64,000 bases of DNA from Bifidobacterium dentium JCM 1195 = DSM 20436 (GCF_001042595.1 NZ_AP012326.1:248001-312000); one strand, 5' to 3'; shown: positions 10,508 to 19,866, counted from the stretch's first letter. A program made the numbers and translations. Notes: generated by a model not told the origin, from the letters alone.

Positions 10508-12742
10508 TCAGTGCGTTGCCGGACGGCGCGTATGGCGCTTGATCAAGTATTCCTGGCAGTCAACCAGCGGGCGGCCTTCGGCATCCTTCGAATGACGGAC
10601 GTACGTGCCATCGGCCTCCATGTGCCAGGAGGCGGTAGAATCGGCCATCTGCAGGTCGACGTACTTGATCAGCTCGTCGATCTGCTCCGGTGCGGTGATG
10701 CGGACCAGTGCCTCGACTCGGCGGTCGAGATTGCGGTGCATCAGATCGGCGGAACCAATCCACACCTCAGGGCCGGCGGCCGGGCCTTCGCCGATCTGCG
10801 GGCCGTCGGAGTTGGCGAAGGCGTAGATACGGCTGTGCTCGAGGAAGCGACCGAGGATGGAACGCACGCGGATGTTCTCGGAAAGGCCCGGAACGCCCGG
10901 CTTGAGCGCGCAGATGCCACGTTCGACGATGTCGATCTTCACGCCGGCCTGGCTGGCACGGTACAGCGCATCGATGGTCTTTTCGTCGACGATGGAGTTG
11001 ACCTTGATCTTGATCCATGCCTCCTTGCCGGCGCGTGCGGCATCCTCCTCGCGGCGGATGCGCTGGATCAGGCCGGAACGTACGGTGCGGGGGGCCACCA
11101 GCAGGCGGTGGAAACTCGACTTCGGAGCGTAGCCGGACAGCTGGTTGAACAGACGGGTCATATCCTGACCGACCACCGGATCGCAGGTCAGCAGACCCAG
11201 ATCGGTGTAGATTCGTGCGGTCTTCGGGTTGTAATTGCCGGTGCCCACATGGCAGTAGCGGCGCAGGCCGTCGGCTTCCTGACGTACCACGAGGCTCAGC
11301 TTGCAGTGGGTCTTCAGGCCTACGATGCCGTACACCACGTGCACGCCTGCACGTTCGAGCTTGCGGGCCCACGCGATGTTGGCATCCTCGTCGAAGCGGG
11401 CCTTGATTTCGACCAATGCCAGCACCTGCTTGCCGGCATGCGCGGCGTCGATCAGGGCGTCGATGATCGGCGAATTGCTGGACGTGCGGTACAGCGTCTG
11501 CTTGATGGCGAGCACCTTCGGATCGGCGGCCGCCTGCGCTAGGAACGCCTGAACGGAGGTAGAGAACGAATCATACGGGTGATGCAGGAGGATATCGCGT
11601 TCGCGAATCGCTGCAAAGATGTCTTGCGCGCGGGATGACTCCACCTCGGCGATCTGACGGTTCGTAGTCGGTACGAAGGAGCGGTATTTCAGGTCCGGAC
11701 GATCGATGCCGCCGAGCTCGAACAGTACGGTCGCGTCGAGCGGTGCCGGCAGGCGGTACACCTCGTCGGCGCTCACGCGCAACTGGTCGGCGAGCAGCTG
11801 GGAGAGGAACGGGCTGGTCTCGTCGGAGATCTCCAGACGGATCGGCGGTCCGAAACGACGGCGCAGCAGCTCCTTCTCCATGGCGTTGAGCAGGTTCTCG
11901 GCATCATCCTCTTCCACGTCGATGTCTTCGTTACGAGTCACGCGGAAGGAGCGGGCTTCCTTGATGATCATGCCCGGGAACAGGGATTCCAGATGGGCGA
12001 TAATCAGGTTCTCCATGGTGATGAAGCCGTAGCGAACATCGGTGGTCTCGTCATCGGTCAGGTCGTCGACCGGCACGAGACGGTTCAGGTTGCCAGGGAT
12101 CTTCACGCGTGCGAAGTGGGACTTGCCGGAGGCGGGGTTCTCTACGAGCACGGCGAGGTTGATGGAACCGCCGGAGATATATGGGAACGGGTGGGCCGGA
12201 TCCACGGCGAGCGGCGTCAGCACGGGAAAGACCTGCTGGCGGTAGTAACGCGAAAGGCGCTCCTGCTCGGCCGCGGTGAGCTTGTCCCAGCTCAGCAGCA
12301 CGATCTTCTCCTTGGCCAGGTCGGGCAGGATGTGATCGATCATGTAGTGCGCATGCTCATCCTGCAGGCGGTGGGCCTGCTCGCTGATGGCGCGCAACTG
12401 CTGTCGGGGGCTCAGGCCGGAGGCCGCCGTGACGGCGATGCCGGTGTCGATGCGGCGCTTCAGACCTGCGACGCGAACCATGAAGAATTCGTCGAGGTTG
12501 TTTGCGAAGATCGCGGCGAAGCTGGCGCGCTCGATGATCGGCAGATCCTCGTCCTGAGCAAGCTCGAGGACTCGCTTGTTGAACTTCAGCCAGCTCAACT
12601 CGCGGTCGAAGAAGCGGTCGTTCGGCAGCGGTTCTTCACCGGCCTGCAGCTCCCGCCTGTCGTTCTTATCGGTCTCGGCGATGTGCTCAGCAATCTGGCT
12701 GCGCAGAATCGCCTTTGAGGGTGCGTCAAAAATCTGTGCCAT
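10508..12742 (-). CDS. ppk: Polyphosphate kinase
   Basis: Product of 744 aa, close to the family norm of about 700. The N-terminal domain opens [20 protein letters not shown] and has [15 protein letters not shown], both typical of PPK1. The catalytic part contains [15 protein letters not shown], the phosphohistidine region [17 protein letters not shown] and [20 protein letters not shown], then [14 protein letters not shown] near the end. It makes inorganic polyphosphate reversibly from ATP. It is the first gene of a three-gene minus-strand operon with the MutT1-like and unknown proteins. The upstream gap is shared with a plus-strand candidate RNA; I see no clear phosphate-response box there. 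Confidence 0.96.
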   Translation of the reverse strand: MAQIFDAPSKAILRSQIAEHIAETDKNDRRELQAGEEPLPNDRFFDRELSWLKFNKRVLELAQDEDLPIIERASFAAIFANNLDEFFMVRVAGLKRRIDTGIAVTAASGLSPRQQLRAISEQAHRLQDEHAHYMIDHILPDLAKEKIVLLSWDKLTAAEQERLSRYYRQQVFPVLTPLAVDPAHPFPYISGGSINLAVLVENPASGKSHFARVKIPGNLNRLVPVDDLTDDETTDVRYGFITMENLIIAHLESLFPGMIIKEARSFRVTRNEDIDVEEDDAENLLNAMEKELLRRRFGPPIRLEISDETSPFLSQLLADQLRVSADEVYRLPAPLDATVLFELGGIDRPDLKYRSFVPTTNRQIAEVESSRAQDIFAAIRERDILLHHPYDSFSTSVQAFLAQAAADPKVLAIKQTLYRTSSNSPIIDALIDAAHAGKQVLALVEIKARFDEDANIAWARKLERAGVHVVYGIVGLKTHCKLSLVVRQEADGLRRYCHVGTGNYNPKTARIYTDLGLLTCDPVVGQDMTRLFNQLSGYAPKSSFHRLLVAPRTVRSGLIQRIRREEDAARAGKEAWIKIKVNSIVDEKTIDALYRASQAGVKIDIVERGICALKPGVPGLSENIRVRSILGRFLEHSRIYAFANSDGPQIGEGPAAGPEVWIGSADLMHRNLDRRVEALVRITAPEQIDELIKYVDLQMADSTASWHMEADGTYVRHSKDAEGRPLVDCQEYLIKRHTRRPATH

Positions 12743-12996
12743 AGCACACTACTTTAAGCGGTGTTCGTCGTGACATTCCACAAAACGACGCAGAATTTAG
12801 CCGGAGTTTACATTAGTTTGATGGATTTGCGAAGGGCACACCGGTGAATGTTCGATTTTCGATTGGGAAAAGGGGTGATTGCGACGTGTCAGGTGGACTT
12901 CGGCGTCATTCGCCTGATGGTTGGCGTTCCGGCGGTTCGACGTCGCCGTATGGTGGGTTGCGTACGACACGCCGGAGTACGGCATGAAGCGCACGC

Positions 12997-13028
12997 AATC
13001 GCACAATCCTCAGGTGAGAATCGCACAA
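12997..13028. repeat. Two direct copies of AATCGCACAA, 22 bp apart
   Basis: AATCGCACAA occurs at 12997-13006 and 13019-13028, a spacing of two helical turns, in the 578-bp gap between ppk (minus) and the region of tetR (plus). It is arranged like a direct-repeat regulator site about 260 bp upstream of the ppk start and about 110 bp upstream of the candidate RNA promoter. The binding protein is unknown. Confidence 0.4.
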
Positions 13029-13103
13029 GATAATGCAAATCTCCGATTATGGCGATCGGAAGGGAACAGTTTGGCAAATAACGCAACATAGGCCCGTTTC
13101 GGT

Positions 13104-13131
13104 TTGCATAGCCGCCGATGCTGAGCATAAT
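13104..13131 (+). promoter_or_regulatory. Candidate promoter for the small RNA
   Basis: TTGCAT (13104-13109) and CATAAT (13126-13131) with 16-bp spacing would start transcription near 13138, just before a structured stretch that ends in a strong terminator. Confidence 0.45.
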
Positions 13132-13137
13132 TACGAA

Positions 13138-13306
13138 GTACAAGAACAACTTAACAGAGCAGAGCCCACAAAAAGTGTATGACCGAGATAGGTTGTTACG
13201 TTGAACGGGCATTGGATAGACTTACCGTTACAACGAGGATGTTGTGCTGCGATTCTGCTCTGAAGCTTCTTGTAGAGAAGGCCCGCTTCGGCGGGTCTTC
13301 TTTTTT
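13138..13306 (+). ncRNA. Candidate structured small RNA (or tetR leader) ending in an intrinsic terminator
   Basis: No convincing reading frame covers this stretch, but base-pairing is dense. A 9-bp closing stem pairs CAGAGCAGA (13155-13163) with TCTGCTCTG (13254-13262). Inside it are AACGG/CCGTT (13204-13208 with 13225-13229) and ACAAC/GTTGT (13230-13234 with 13241-13245). An 11-bp terminator stem with a TTCG tetraloop follows at once. A good promoter lies just upstream. I cannot match it to a known RNA family. It could be a free RNA of about 170 nt or a leader of the TetR gene 60 bp further on. Transcription itself is an inference. Confidence 0.45.
13276..13306 (+). terminator. Strong intrinsic terminator
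   Basis: An 11-bp stem (13276-13286 with 13291-13301, one G-U pair) closes on a C(TTCG)G tetraloop and runs into a T-tract at 13301-13306. On the plus strand nothing coding precedes it, which implies a non-coding transcript upstream. Confidence 0.8.
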
Positions 13307-13365
13307 GTTGCTCCTTCGATATGATTGCTATGCCGAATCAGTGGACGCGAGTGTGGAAAGCGATG

Positions 13366-13998
13366 ATGGTTATGGTGGCTGCCAGGAGTGAGAAGGAACC
13401 GGAGGAGTCTCTTGCCCATCCTCGGTTGGGGCCTGCGCAACGGCGGGAGCAGATCATCGATGCTGCCTCGCAGCTTATTTCCCGCAACGGATTTTGGGGA
13501 TTCTCAGTGCGTCAGGTGGCTGCGCAATGCGATCTGACCGAACCCGCGGTCATCTACCATTTCAAGAACAAGGTCGGCCTGCTGATTGCGGTGCTGGAAC
13601 GTCGTGATCGCGAAGATATGGCGCAGTATTCGCATTCTCTTGGCGTGGAACCTGAACAGATTTGGAATGGCGATGTGCGGTTCGGCATTCGGGATATCTG
13701 CGATGTGCTGATGGCGCGCAATGCCAAGCAGCCGGAAATCGTGAGGTTGTACACCATTTTGCAAGGAGAGTCGCTCAGCGATCATCACCCGGCATATGAG
13801 TACTACCAAAAGCGCGAGCGGCGTGTGATTGCGATGCTGACGCGTGCGGCCGAGCATGATGGTCTGGAACATCCTCAACAGGAGGCACACCTGGCTCTTG
13901 CCATGATGGATGGTGTTCAATTGCGATGGCTCCGTAACCCCGAAGACGTTGATCTGATGACGTTGTGGCGTGCCTATGCCGATGCTCGCTGGTGGTGA
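13366..13998 (+). CDS. TetR/AcrR-family transcriptional regulator
   Basis: About 210 aa from this start. The N-terminal helix-turn-helix domain reads RREQIIDAASQLISRNG, then SVRQVAAQCDLTEPAVIYHFKNK, the classic TetR DNA-binding region. The C-terminal ligand domain is unspecific. The frame is open from an ATG at 13321, which has no ribosome site; GGAAAG at 13355-13360 favours the ATG at 13366 (or 13372). It lies 181 bp upstream of a GH3 gene in the same direction, with two palindromic operators in between, so it most likely controls that glycosidase-transporter pair in response to a sugar or aglycone. Confidence 0.85.
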   Translation: MVMVAARSEKEPEESLAHPRLGPAQRREQIIDAASQLISRNGFWGFSVRQVAAQCDLTEPAVIYHFKNKVGLLIAVLERRDREDMAQYSHSLGVEPEQIWNGDVRFGIRDICDVLMARNAKQPEIVRLYTILQGESLSDHHPAYEYYQKRERRVIAMLTRAAEHDGLEHPQQEAHLALAMMDGVQLRWLRNPEDVDLMTLWRAYADARWW

Positions 13999-14076
13999 TG
14001 CGTGTTCGGCGTGTCGTGCCGAATGACGTGATTCGCCAATCTTTCCGATCGCTGCGTAAGAGCGGCATGTGCCGAT

Positions 14077-14138
14077 AATTAACTACGTAGTTAATTCATG
14101 CTATAGTGGTACTTACATAATTAACTATGTAGTTAATT
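14077..14138 (+). promoter_or_regulatory. Paired palindromic operators and promoter of the GH3/MFS operon
   Basis: AATTAACTACGTAGTTAATT at 14077-14096 is a perfect 20-bp palindrome. A second copy at 14119-14138 differs only at the centre (TG for CG). Centres are 42 bp apart, four helical turns. A promoter fits between them: TTAACT at 14079-14084 (inside the first operator), 17 bp, TATAGT at 14102-14107, so transcription would start near 14114 beside the second operator. This is the layout of a repressor that blocks polymerase. The adjacent TetR protein is the likely ligand. Confidence 0.75.
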
Positions 14139-14179
14139 AATGGCATACCTTGGCTCGATGATGAGGAAGGGAGAACCTG

Positions 14180-16342
14180 ATGACGGCATTCGATCAGGCG
14201 GTCGAAACAATCCGACGGGGCTCAGATAGCGCAACTCTCGCCGCACAACTCTATGGTGAGCTCACCGATGACGAGCGGATGAATCTGCTGGACGGTGACA
14301 TCTACTACTGGCAGGGACGACTGGATATTGTGCGGCATGGCTACAATATCGCGCCATACGTCATGGGGGCCGTGAATCGGCTCGGCATTCCGGGCATACG
14401 GTTCGTGGATGGTCCCCGTGGGTGCGTCAGCGGGCATGGCACCGCATTCCCGGTGTCCATGGCACGCGGCGCGACATGGAACGAGGCTCTGGAGGAACGC
14501 GTCGGCGAAGCCATCGGAGAAGAGGTACGCGAGCAAGGAGGCAACCTTTTCGGTGGCGTATGCATCAATCTTCCGCGGCATCCCGCTTGGGGCCGCATTC
14601 AGGAGACTTATTCCGACCAACCGGTGCTGCTGGGATCGCTGGGTGCGGCGCTGACGCGCGGCGTACGCCGGCATGCCATGGCCTGCGTCAAGCATTTTGC
14701 CTGCAATTCCATGGAAAACGCGCGTTTCAAGGTCGACGTGAAGGTTGATGAGGCCACATTCCATGAGGTGTACGGGCCTCATTTCAAAACGGTGATTGAT
14801 GCCGGTGCGGATGCGGTCATGACCGCATACAACTCCGTGAATGGCGAATACTGCGGGCAGAACGCATGGCTCATTCGGCAGACACTGCGAAAGGACTGGG
14901 GCTTTACCGGTATCGTCGCCTCCGATTTTGTATGGGGGTTGCGTGATGTGACGAAATCGGTGAAGGCGGGTCTCAATACCGAGGAGCCGTTCCATCAACA
15001 GCGGTACACCAAGTTGCGTGCGGCTCTCGGCCGTGGCGATGTGACCTGGGATGACATTCGCGAGCTTGGCGAGCGCATCCTCGATACGCAACTGAGATTC
15101 TATGCACAACGGGATATGCGGGAACCTGCCGGAACCATGGCCGGCGCGGAGCATGCGGCGCTCGCCCGTGAAGTGGCGGAGCAGTCCATGGTGCTGCTGA
15201 AAAACGATGCGCGGGCACTGCCGCTCGATCCTGCCGCCGTCTCACGTATTACGGTAGCCGGCAGGTTGACGGATGCGGCGAACACCGGTGATCAGGGCTC
15301 TTCGAACGTAAGGGCTCCGTACACGGTGACGCCATTGGAGGGGCTGCGCACGGCATTCGGCGACGATGCGGTGGATTACGCGGAAGGATGCGACCCCGCA
15401 GAGGCTGCGCGTCGCGCACGTCATGCCGATGCCGCGATCGTGGTCGTCGGCTACACGGCGAATGATGAGGGCGAATACCTCAAGAGCGTGGTCTCCCCGG
15501 ATATGCTGCCGTTGCTGCCGGAACCGGTGACTGCGGAACAATGCGCGGCGAAGCAGGCCTGCCAAGCCTACATGAAGGAAGGCGTAAGCACGTTCGGTGG
15601 CAATGCGGAAGGCGGCGATCGCGCAAGCCTGCATCTGAATCCGGAAGACGTGGAACTCATCCACGCCGTCGCCGAAGCCAATCCGCGCACGATCGTCGTA
15701 GTGGTCGCCGCTGGTGCCGTGCTGATGGACGAATGGGTGGACGAGCCTGCCGCAGTGATGATGGGTTGGTATTCCGGCATGGAGGGTGGGCATGCGCTTG
15801 CCGACATCATTACCGGCAAGGTCGACCCGTCCGGACGGTTGCCGTATGCAATCGCGCGATCGGAACACGATCTGCCCCCATTCGACCGTGAGGCGACCAG
15901 TGTGCGGTACACGCGCTGGTATGGCCAACGGTTGATTCAACACCGCGGTTCACAAGCATTGTTCCCTCTGGGGTACGGCCTGTCATACCAGTCATATGGA
16001 ATTGGGGAACCTGCGATTGCGGATTCCGATAGGGAGCGGCAGACGGCGATCCTGCACGTTCCGGTCACCAACGAGGGCGGTCATGCCGGCCGCCATGTCG
16101 TTCAGGTATATGGCAGTTTGCAGGAGGGCGAGCGCGCAGGCGAACGTGAACTGCTCGGTTTCGCATCGGCGTCCATTCCCGCGCGACAGACTGTGGACGT
16201 CGCAATATCGCTGGATTTCTCGGCGTTGGGCCGTTGGAATGCACAGGAGCGCAAAGTCGCGCTCGAAACAGGAAAAATCCGCATCGAGGCGTCCTCGTTC
16301 TGGGGCGATCCCGATGCTTCGACAATGGAGGTCGAACTATGA
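14180..16342 (+). CDS. Glycoside hydrolase family 3 enzyme (beta-glucosidase type), cytoplasmic
   Basis: Product of 720 aa without signal peptide. The start is the ATG at 14180, with GGAAGGGAG just upstream. The N-terminal barrel has FVDGPRG, KHFACNS (171-177) and GFTGIVASDF with the predicted nucleophile Asp249. The second domain follows (SMVLLKNDARALPL), and then a fibronectin-type III-like C-terminus after FPLGYGLSYQSYG. Domain order is the normal GH3 order. The family includes beta-glucosidases, beta-xylosidases and related enzymes, so substrate is open. Its stop overlaps the ATG of the transporter by four bases (ATGA), so the two are co-translated and the substrate is probably what the transporter brings in. 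Confidence 0.9.
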   Translation: MTAFDQAVETIRRGSDSATLAAQLYGELTDDERMNLLDGDIYYWQGRLDIVRHGYNIAPYVMGAVNRLGIPGIRFVDGPRGCVSGHGTAFPVSMARGATWNEALEERVGEAIGEEVREQGGNLFGGVCINLPRHPAWGRIQETYSDQPVLLGSLGAALTRGVRRHAMACVKHFACNSMENARFKVDVKVDEATFHEVYGPHFKTVIDAGADAVMTAYNSVNGEYCGQNAWLIRQTLRKDWGFTGIVASDFVWGLRDVTKSVKAGLNTEEPFHQQRYTKLRAALGRGDVTWDDIRELGERILDTQLRFYAQRDMREPAGTMAGAEHAALAREVAEQSMVLLKNDARALPLDPAAVSRITVAGRLTDAANTGDQGSSNVRAPYTVTPLEGLRTAFGDDAVDYAEGCDPAEAARRARHADAAIVVVGYTANDEGEYLKSVVSPDMLPLLPEPVTAEQCAAKQACQAYMKEGVSTFGGNAEGGDRASLHLNPEDVELIHAVAEANPRTIVVVVAAGAVLMDEWVDEPAAVMMGWYSGMEGGHALADIITGKVDPSGRLPYAIARSEHDLPPFDREATSVRYTRWYGQRLIQHRGSQALFPLGYGLSYQSYGIGEPAIADSDRERQTAILHVPVTNEGGHAGRHVVQVYGSLQEGERAGERELLGFASASIPARQTVDVAISLDFSALGRWNAQERKVALETGKIRIEASSFWGDPDASTMEVEL

Positions 16343-17601
16343 ATACAGCACAACCGACCGTGTGGACGGGAACGGTGAGTGACGAACAACAGGCAAAGGT
16401 GCCTTGGGTCGTCGGAGTGGCGCTCGTCTTGGGTGTATTCCTATGGATGGGACCATACATGGGCGTAAACGTGGTGCTGCTCCCCGCGAAGACGGCGCTG
16501 CTGGCGGGAGATGGCAAGGCGAGTGTCGTCGCAGTGCTGTCCACCAGCGCCATGATCGTCGCGGCCATTGCCAATATCATTTTCGGTGCGCTTTCCGATT
16601 TGACCCGTTCCCGCTTCGGGCGTCGTTCCCCCTGGATCATCGGTGGTTCGGTTCTTGCCGCGGCGGCCATGATGTTCGTGAGCTGGGCGCCGACCGTACC
16701 GTTGCTCATCGTGGGATGGTGCGTATATCAGTGCTTCCTGAACGCCATCGTCGCGCCGTTGATCGCCGTGATCACCGACCGTACGGCACCGAAGTTCCGC
16801 GGTACCATCAGCGCCATGTATGCGCTTGGTTACTCGGTTGGCATCTACGGTGGTCAGATGATCGGCGCCCGATTCCTTACGGACCAATCCATGGGCTTTA
16901 CCGTACTTGCCGTGCTTACGCTGATCGGAGGTCCTCTCGCCGCTCTGATCATGCGCGAAGGTTCCAGCCTGGCCATGCCGAGGAAACGATTCACCGCGCA
17001 GATGTTCTGGGAGCATTTCTCCTTCCCGACGAGACATTGCCGTGACTACTATCTTGCATTGTTCGGCAAGTTCCTGATCGTCGCGGCCAAGTTCGCCATC
17101 TCCGGTTTCCAGCTGTACATCCTTACGGATTACATGATGCAAAGCGCCGATGGGGCCAAACACTACGTTTCGGTGATTTCCATGTGCATGATGGTGACCG
17201 CCATCGCCATGACGGTGATCGCAGGGCCGATTTCCGACAGGATCGGCAGCCGTAAGATTCCGGTGATTGCATGCTCCTTGCTGGTTGCCGTAGGCTCCAT
17301 CATTCCGTTCTTCTCCAACGATCCGAAGATGATGATCGCGTATGCATTGGTCGCGGGTACCGGTATGGGCGCCTACAACGCCGTGGATCAGGCGCTGAAT
17401 GTGGAGGTGTTGCCGTCCAAGGACACCGCCGCCAAGGATCTGGGCATTCTGAACCTTGCCAATACCGGTGGCCAGGTGCTCGGTCCGGTGCTTGCCGCCA
17501 CGCTGATCAATATGTTTGGCTACCATGCGCTCTTCCCGTTGGCTGCCGTCTGTTCGCTGCTCGGCGCGCTGTTGATCGTCTTCATCAAGTCGGTGAAATA
17601 A
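16339..17601 (+). CDS. Major facilitator superfamily transporter, probably glycoside or sugar uptake
   Basis: Product of 420 aa with about twelve hydrophobic segments. The start is the ATG at 16339 that overlaps the GH3 stop. The loop 2-3 signature reads GALSDLTRSRFGRRSPWIIGG, with a second half-repeat at ISDRIGSRKIP, both typical of the superfamily. The N-terminal 25 residues are cytosolic. Coupling to a cytoplasmic GH3 enzyme and a TetR regulator suggests import of a beta-glycoside that the enzyme then cleaves. Export of a glycoside or toxic aglycone is the alternative, since TetR proteins often control exporters. Confidence 0.85.
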   Translation: MNTAQPTVWTGTVSDEQQAKVPWVVGVALVLGVFLWMGPYMGVNVVLLPAKTALLAGDGKASVVAVLSTSAMIVAAIANIIFGALSDLTRSRFGRRSPWIIGGSVLAAAAMMFVSWAPTVPLLIVGWCVYQCFLNAIVAPLIAVITDRTAPKFRGTISAMYALGYSVGIYGGQMIGARFLTDQSMGFTVLAVLTLIGGPLAALIMREGSSLAMPRKRFTAQMFWEHFSFPTRHCRDYYLALFGKFLIVAAKFAISGFQLYILTDYMMQSADGAKHYVSVISMCMMVTAIAMTVIAGPISDRIGSRKIPVIACSLLVAVGSIIPFFSNDPKMMIAYALVAGTGMGAYNAVDQALNVEVLPSKDTAAKDLGILNLANTGGQVLGPVLAATLINMFGYHALFPLAAVCSLLGALLIVFIKSVK

Positions 17602-17744
17602 AAGCCCCGGACGCCATGATCGATGCTTCGATCAATCAGGGTGCGGGCGGCGAGACATGGTCCTGGAAGCTGCGGACCGGTCCTTGCCGCCCGCGCCCGG
17701 ACGCGTTGCGTGGGCAGAGTGGCGGGAGGTGGTCGGTGGACGGC

Positions 17745-17774
17745 GGTGGATGACACGCCGGGGGTGTGGATAAC
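17745..17774. promoter_or_regulatory. 30-bp conserved element with consensus DnaA box upstream of tadZ
   Basis: This element recurs at 21190-21219 with 29 of 30 bases identical. It holds TGTGGATAA (17765-17773), the exact complement of the DnaA box TTATCCACA. More weakly matching sequence continues downstream (CGACCAC, then TTGCGG) in both places. It lies 70 bp before tadZ. The 243-bp gap (17602-17844) also holds a GATCGA/TCGATC hairpin and a long GC stem (17643-17651 with 17686-17694). Confidence 0.6.
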
Positions 17775-17844
17775 CTGGCGTCCTTCGACCACAGGGGTCG
17801 GTTTCGCTTGCGGATTCACCGTCGAATGATTTTCAATCGGCGGT

Positions 17845-18837
17845 ATGAACGCTGTACCACCCATTCCCACCGAGGTGCCGTTGCCTCCGCAAGCGGCGAC
17901 TTCGCGGCAACCCATATCGCCGCAACGTTTCTACACTCCACCCGGAGTGGTCGGCGACGGAAACGATGACACCGTTCCGCCGTGGTCTGAAGCCGATTCG
18001 AGCCAGCCTATGTCCGTGCACGGTACCGTGGCACGCCTGCATGCGGCGCATCCGGTGGCGGAGCATGCCGATATGGACGGCGTGGTGGTGCTGAGCTCCG
18101 CAGTCGCCGGTGTGGGAGTCAGCACGTTGGCGGCCATGCTTGCCCGCACGCTGACGCAGCGTGGCGTCAAGTGCGTGCTGGTGGATGCGGACCTGCAGGG
18201 TGGCGGATTGGATGTGCTGCTCGGCATCGAAAATGAGGATGGTTCCCGATTCGGTGACATCAATGCGCCGCTTGGCAACGTCGATGGCAAGGCGCTGTTG
18301 CGCGAGCTGCCGGTCTGGGATGGTGTGCCGGTACTTTCCTGCGATCCATGGAAGATCGAAAATCCGCAATGGTGGGAGATCCAAGCCTGCATTCGTGCAC
18401 TCGCACAGACACGCAGGACGGTGATCGTCGATATGGCGAACCATGTCGGTCTTGACAGTCTGAAGGATTGTGCGGGAGCCTTGCATATCGTTGCGGTGGA
18501 GATGACGGTGCTCGGCCTGGCCCGTGCGAAAACCTGGCTGAAGTCACTCGTAACGGTTGACGGCAATGGCGGATCCTCGCCGATTCTGGTCGGCATCGAA
18601 CCTCGCGGCACCATACGCAATCGTGGAACCACTGGTGTTGCCGAAGCGTGCGAGTATTTGGAATGCGAAATCGGCATCGTCATACGGTCGGATGGCAAAC
18701 TGTGCAGTGCGCTCCTGGAAGGACTGGGATTGCGCAAGCCGAACACGACTATGCGCAAAGCCTTGGAACGATTGGCCGATCGCGTACAGGAAAGGCGTGG
18801 CGGAAAGCGGGCGGATCATGGAACTCGGCCCTCTTAG
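17845..18837 (+). CDS. tadZ: Tad pilus localisation ATPase-like protein, TadZ/CpaE type
   Basis: Product of 330 aa in the MinD/ParA fold. A proline-rich N-terminal region of about 75 residues precedes the ATPase-like core GVVVLSSAVAGVGVSTLAAML, then CVLVDADLQGGGLDVLLG and TVIVDMANHVG. The Walker A loop is degenerate: the lysine expected before Ser-Thr is Val, as in some TadZ proteins, so ATP hydrolysis may be weak or lost. It would place the pilus machine in the cell. Its end overlaps the tadA start. The ribosome site before the ATG at 17845 is poor. Confidence 0.82.
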   Translation: MNAVPPIPTEVPLPPQAATSRQPISPQRFYTPPGVVGDGNDDTVPPWSEADSSQPMSVHGTVARLHAAHPVAEHADMDGVVVLSSAVAGVGVSTLAAMLARTLTQRGVKCVLVDADLQGGGLDVLLGIENEDGSRFGDINAPLGNVDGKALLRELPVWDGVPVLSCDPWKIENPQWWEIQACIRALAQTRRTVIVDMANHVGLDSLKDCAGALHIVAVEMTVLGLARAKTWLKSLVTVDGNGGSSPILVGIEPRGTIRNRGTTGVAEACEYLECEIGIVIRSDGKLCSALLEGLGLRKPNTTMRKALERLADRVQERRGGKRADHGTRPS

Positions 18838-19807
18838 CGAAGTGGCCCGCGAGCCGGGAGTCACCGATATCGCCGTGACCTGCGACGGTTCCGTATGGGT
18901 GGATGGCGGCGATGGCATGCGATTGCGCAGATTGCGTGTGCCGTTCGACTCCGCGCAGTCCATTCGGAACTTCGCGGTACGACTATGTTCCCAACTTGGC
19001 CGCCGTCTCGACGACGCCTGTCCGATAGCCGACGCCTCCACTGTTGACGGCGTGCGCGTGCATGCCGTGATCGCACCGTTGGTCCCGCAAGGTGCGGCCA
19101 TCAGCATCCGCCTGCCCGACGCCACCGCACCCCGGTTGGAATCCTTGGCGCACCACGGCATGTTTCCGGTGGCTTGGCTGCCATTGTTACGTGGATTGGT
19201 GCGCCGCAAGGCGACGATGCTGGTCACAGGCGGTACTGGAGCCGGTAAAACCACCATGCTCAAGGCGTTGCTTATGCAATGCCCGCCGACGGAACGCATC
19301 ATCACCGTTGAAGAGGTGCGCGAACTGGGCATGTTCCATCATGCCAATCATGTGTCGTTGGTCACCAGAGAGGCCAATGTGGAAGGCGTCGGAGCCATAG
19401 ATCTGTCGCAATTGATCGCAGCGACCCTACGCATGCGGCCGGACCGTGTGGTAGTGGGCGAATGCCGAGGTGCGGAGATCGCGGATCTATTGAGGGCGCT
19501 CAACTCCGGGCATCGTGGTGGCATGACCACCCTGCATGCGAACAGTGTGGAAGCCGTGCCATCGCGTTTGGTGGCGCTTGGGCTGCTCGCCGGTCTGGAT
19601 CCGCGTGCCACCGCCGCACTTGCGGAAAACGCTTTCGATGTGGTGCTGCATGTGGAACGAACGCAAGGATATCGCAGAATCTCGCAGATCGGTCAACTTA
19701 CCGTGCGGGATGGAAGGCTGCAAGGCAGCCCTTTGGCATTTTGGAATGGCGGGCAGGTGCGAACGAACGAGCGATGGGTGGATTTCATGCGGCGATGGGG
19801 CGTATGA
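18818..19807 (+). CDS. tadA: Tad pilus assembly ATPase TadA
   Basis: About 329 aa, a type II/IV secretion ATPase (VirB11/CpaF family). Walker A is GGTGAGKTT at 138-146; ITVEEVRELGM is the Asp/Glu box region, RPDRVVVGECRG is Walker B, and SGHRGGMTTLHANS is the His box. It powers Flp pilus polymerisation at the membrane. The ATG at 18818 lies inside the tadZ end; a GTG at 18797 with AGGAAAG upstream is an alternative that would add seven residues. The N-terminus is shorter than in proteobacterial TadA, as is usual for actinobacterial copies. Confidence 0.92.
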   Translation: MELGPLSEVAREPGVTDIAVTCDGSVWVDGGDGMRLRRLRVPFDSAQSIRNFAVRLCSQLGRRLDDACPIADASTVDGVRVHAVIAPLVPQGAAISIRLPDATAPRLESLAHHGMFPVAWLPLLRGLVRRKATMLVTGGTGAGKTTMLKALLMQCPPTERIITVEEVRELGMFHHANHVSLVTREANVEGVGAIDLSQLIAATLRMRPDRVVVGECRGAEIADLLRALNSGHRGGMTTLHANSVEAVPSRLVALGLLAGLDPRATAALAENAFDVVLHVERTQGYRRISQIGQLTVRDGRLQGSPLAFWNGGQVRTNERWVDFMRRWGV

Positions 19808-19866
19808 GAGCGTGCCGGTACGAGGCCGGGCGATGGCGAGATTCGGAAACACACAAGGAGTCTGTG

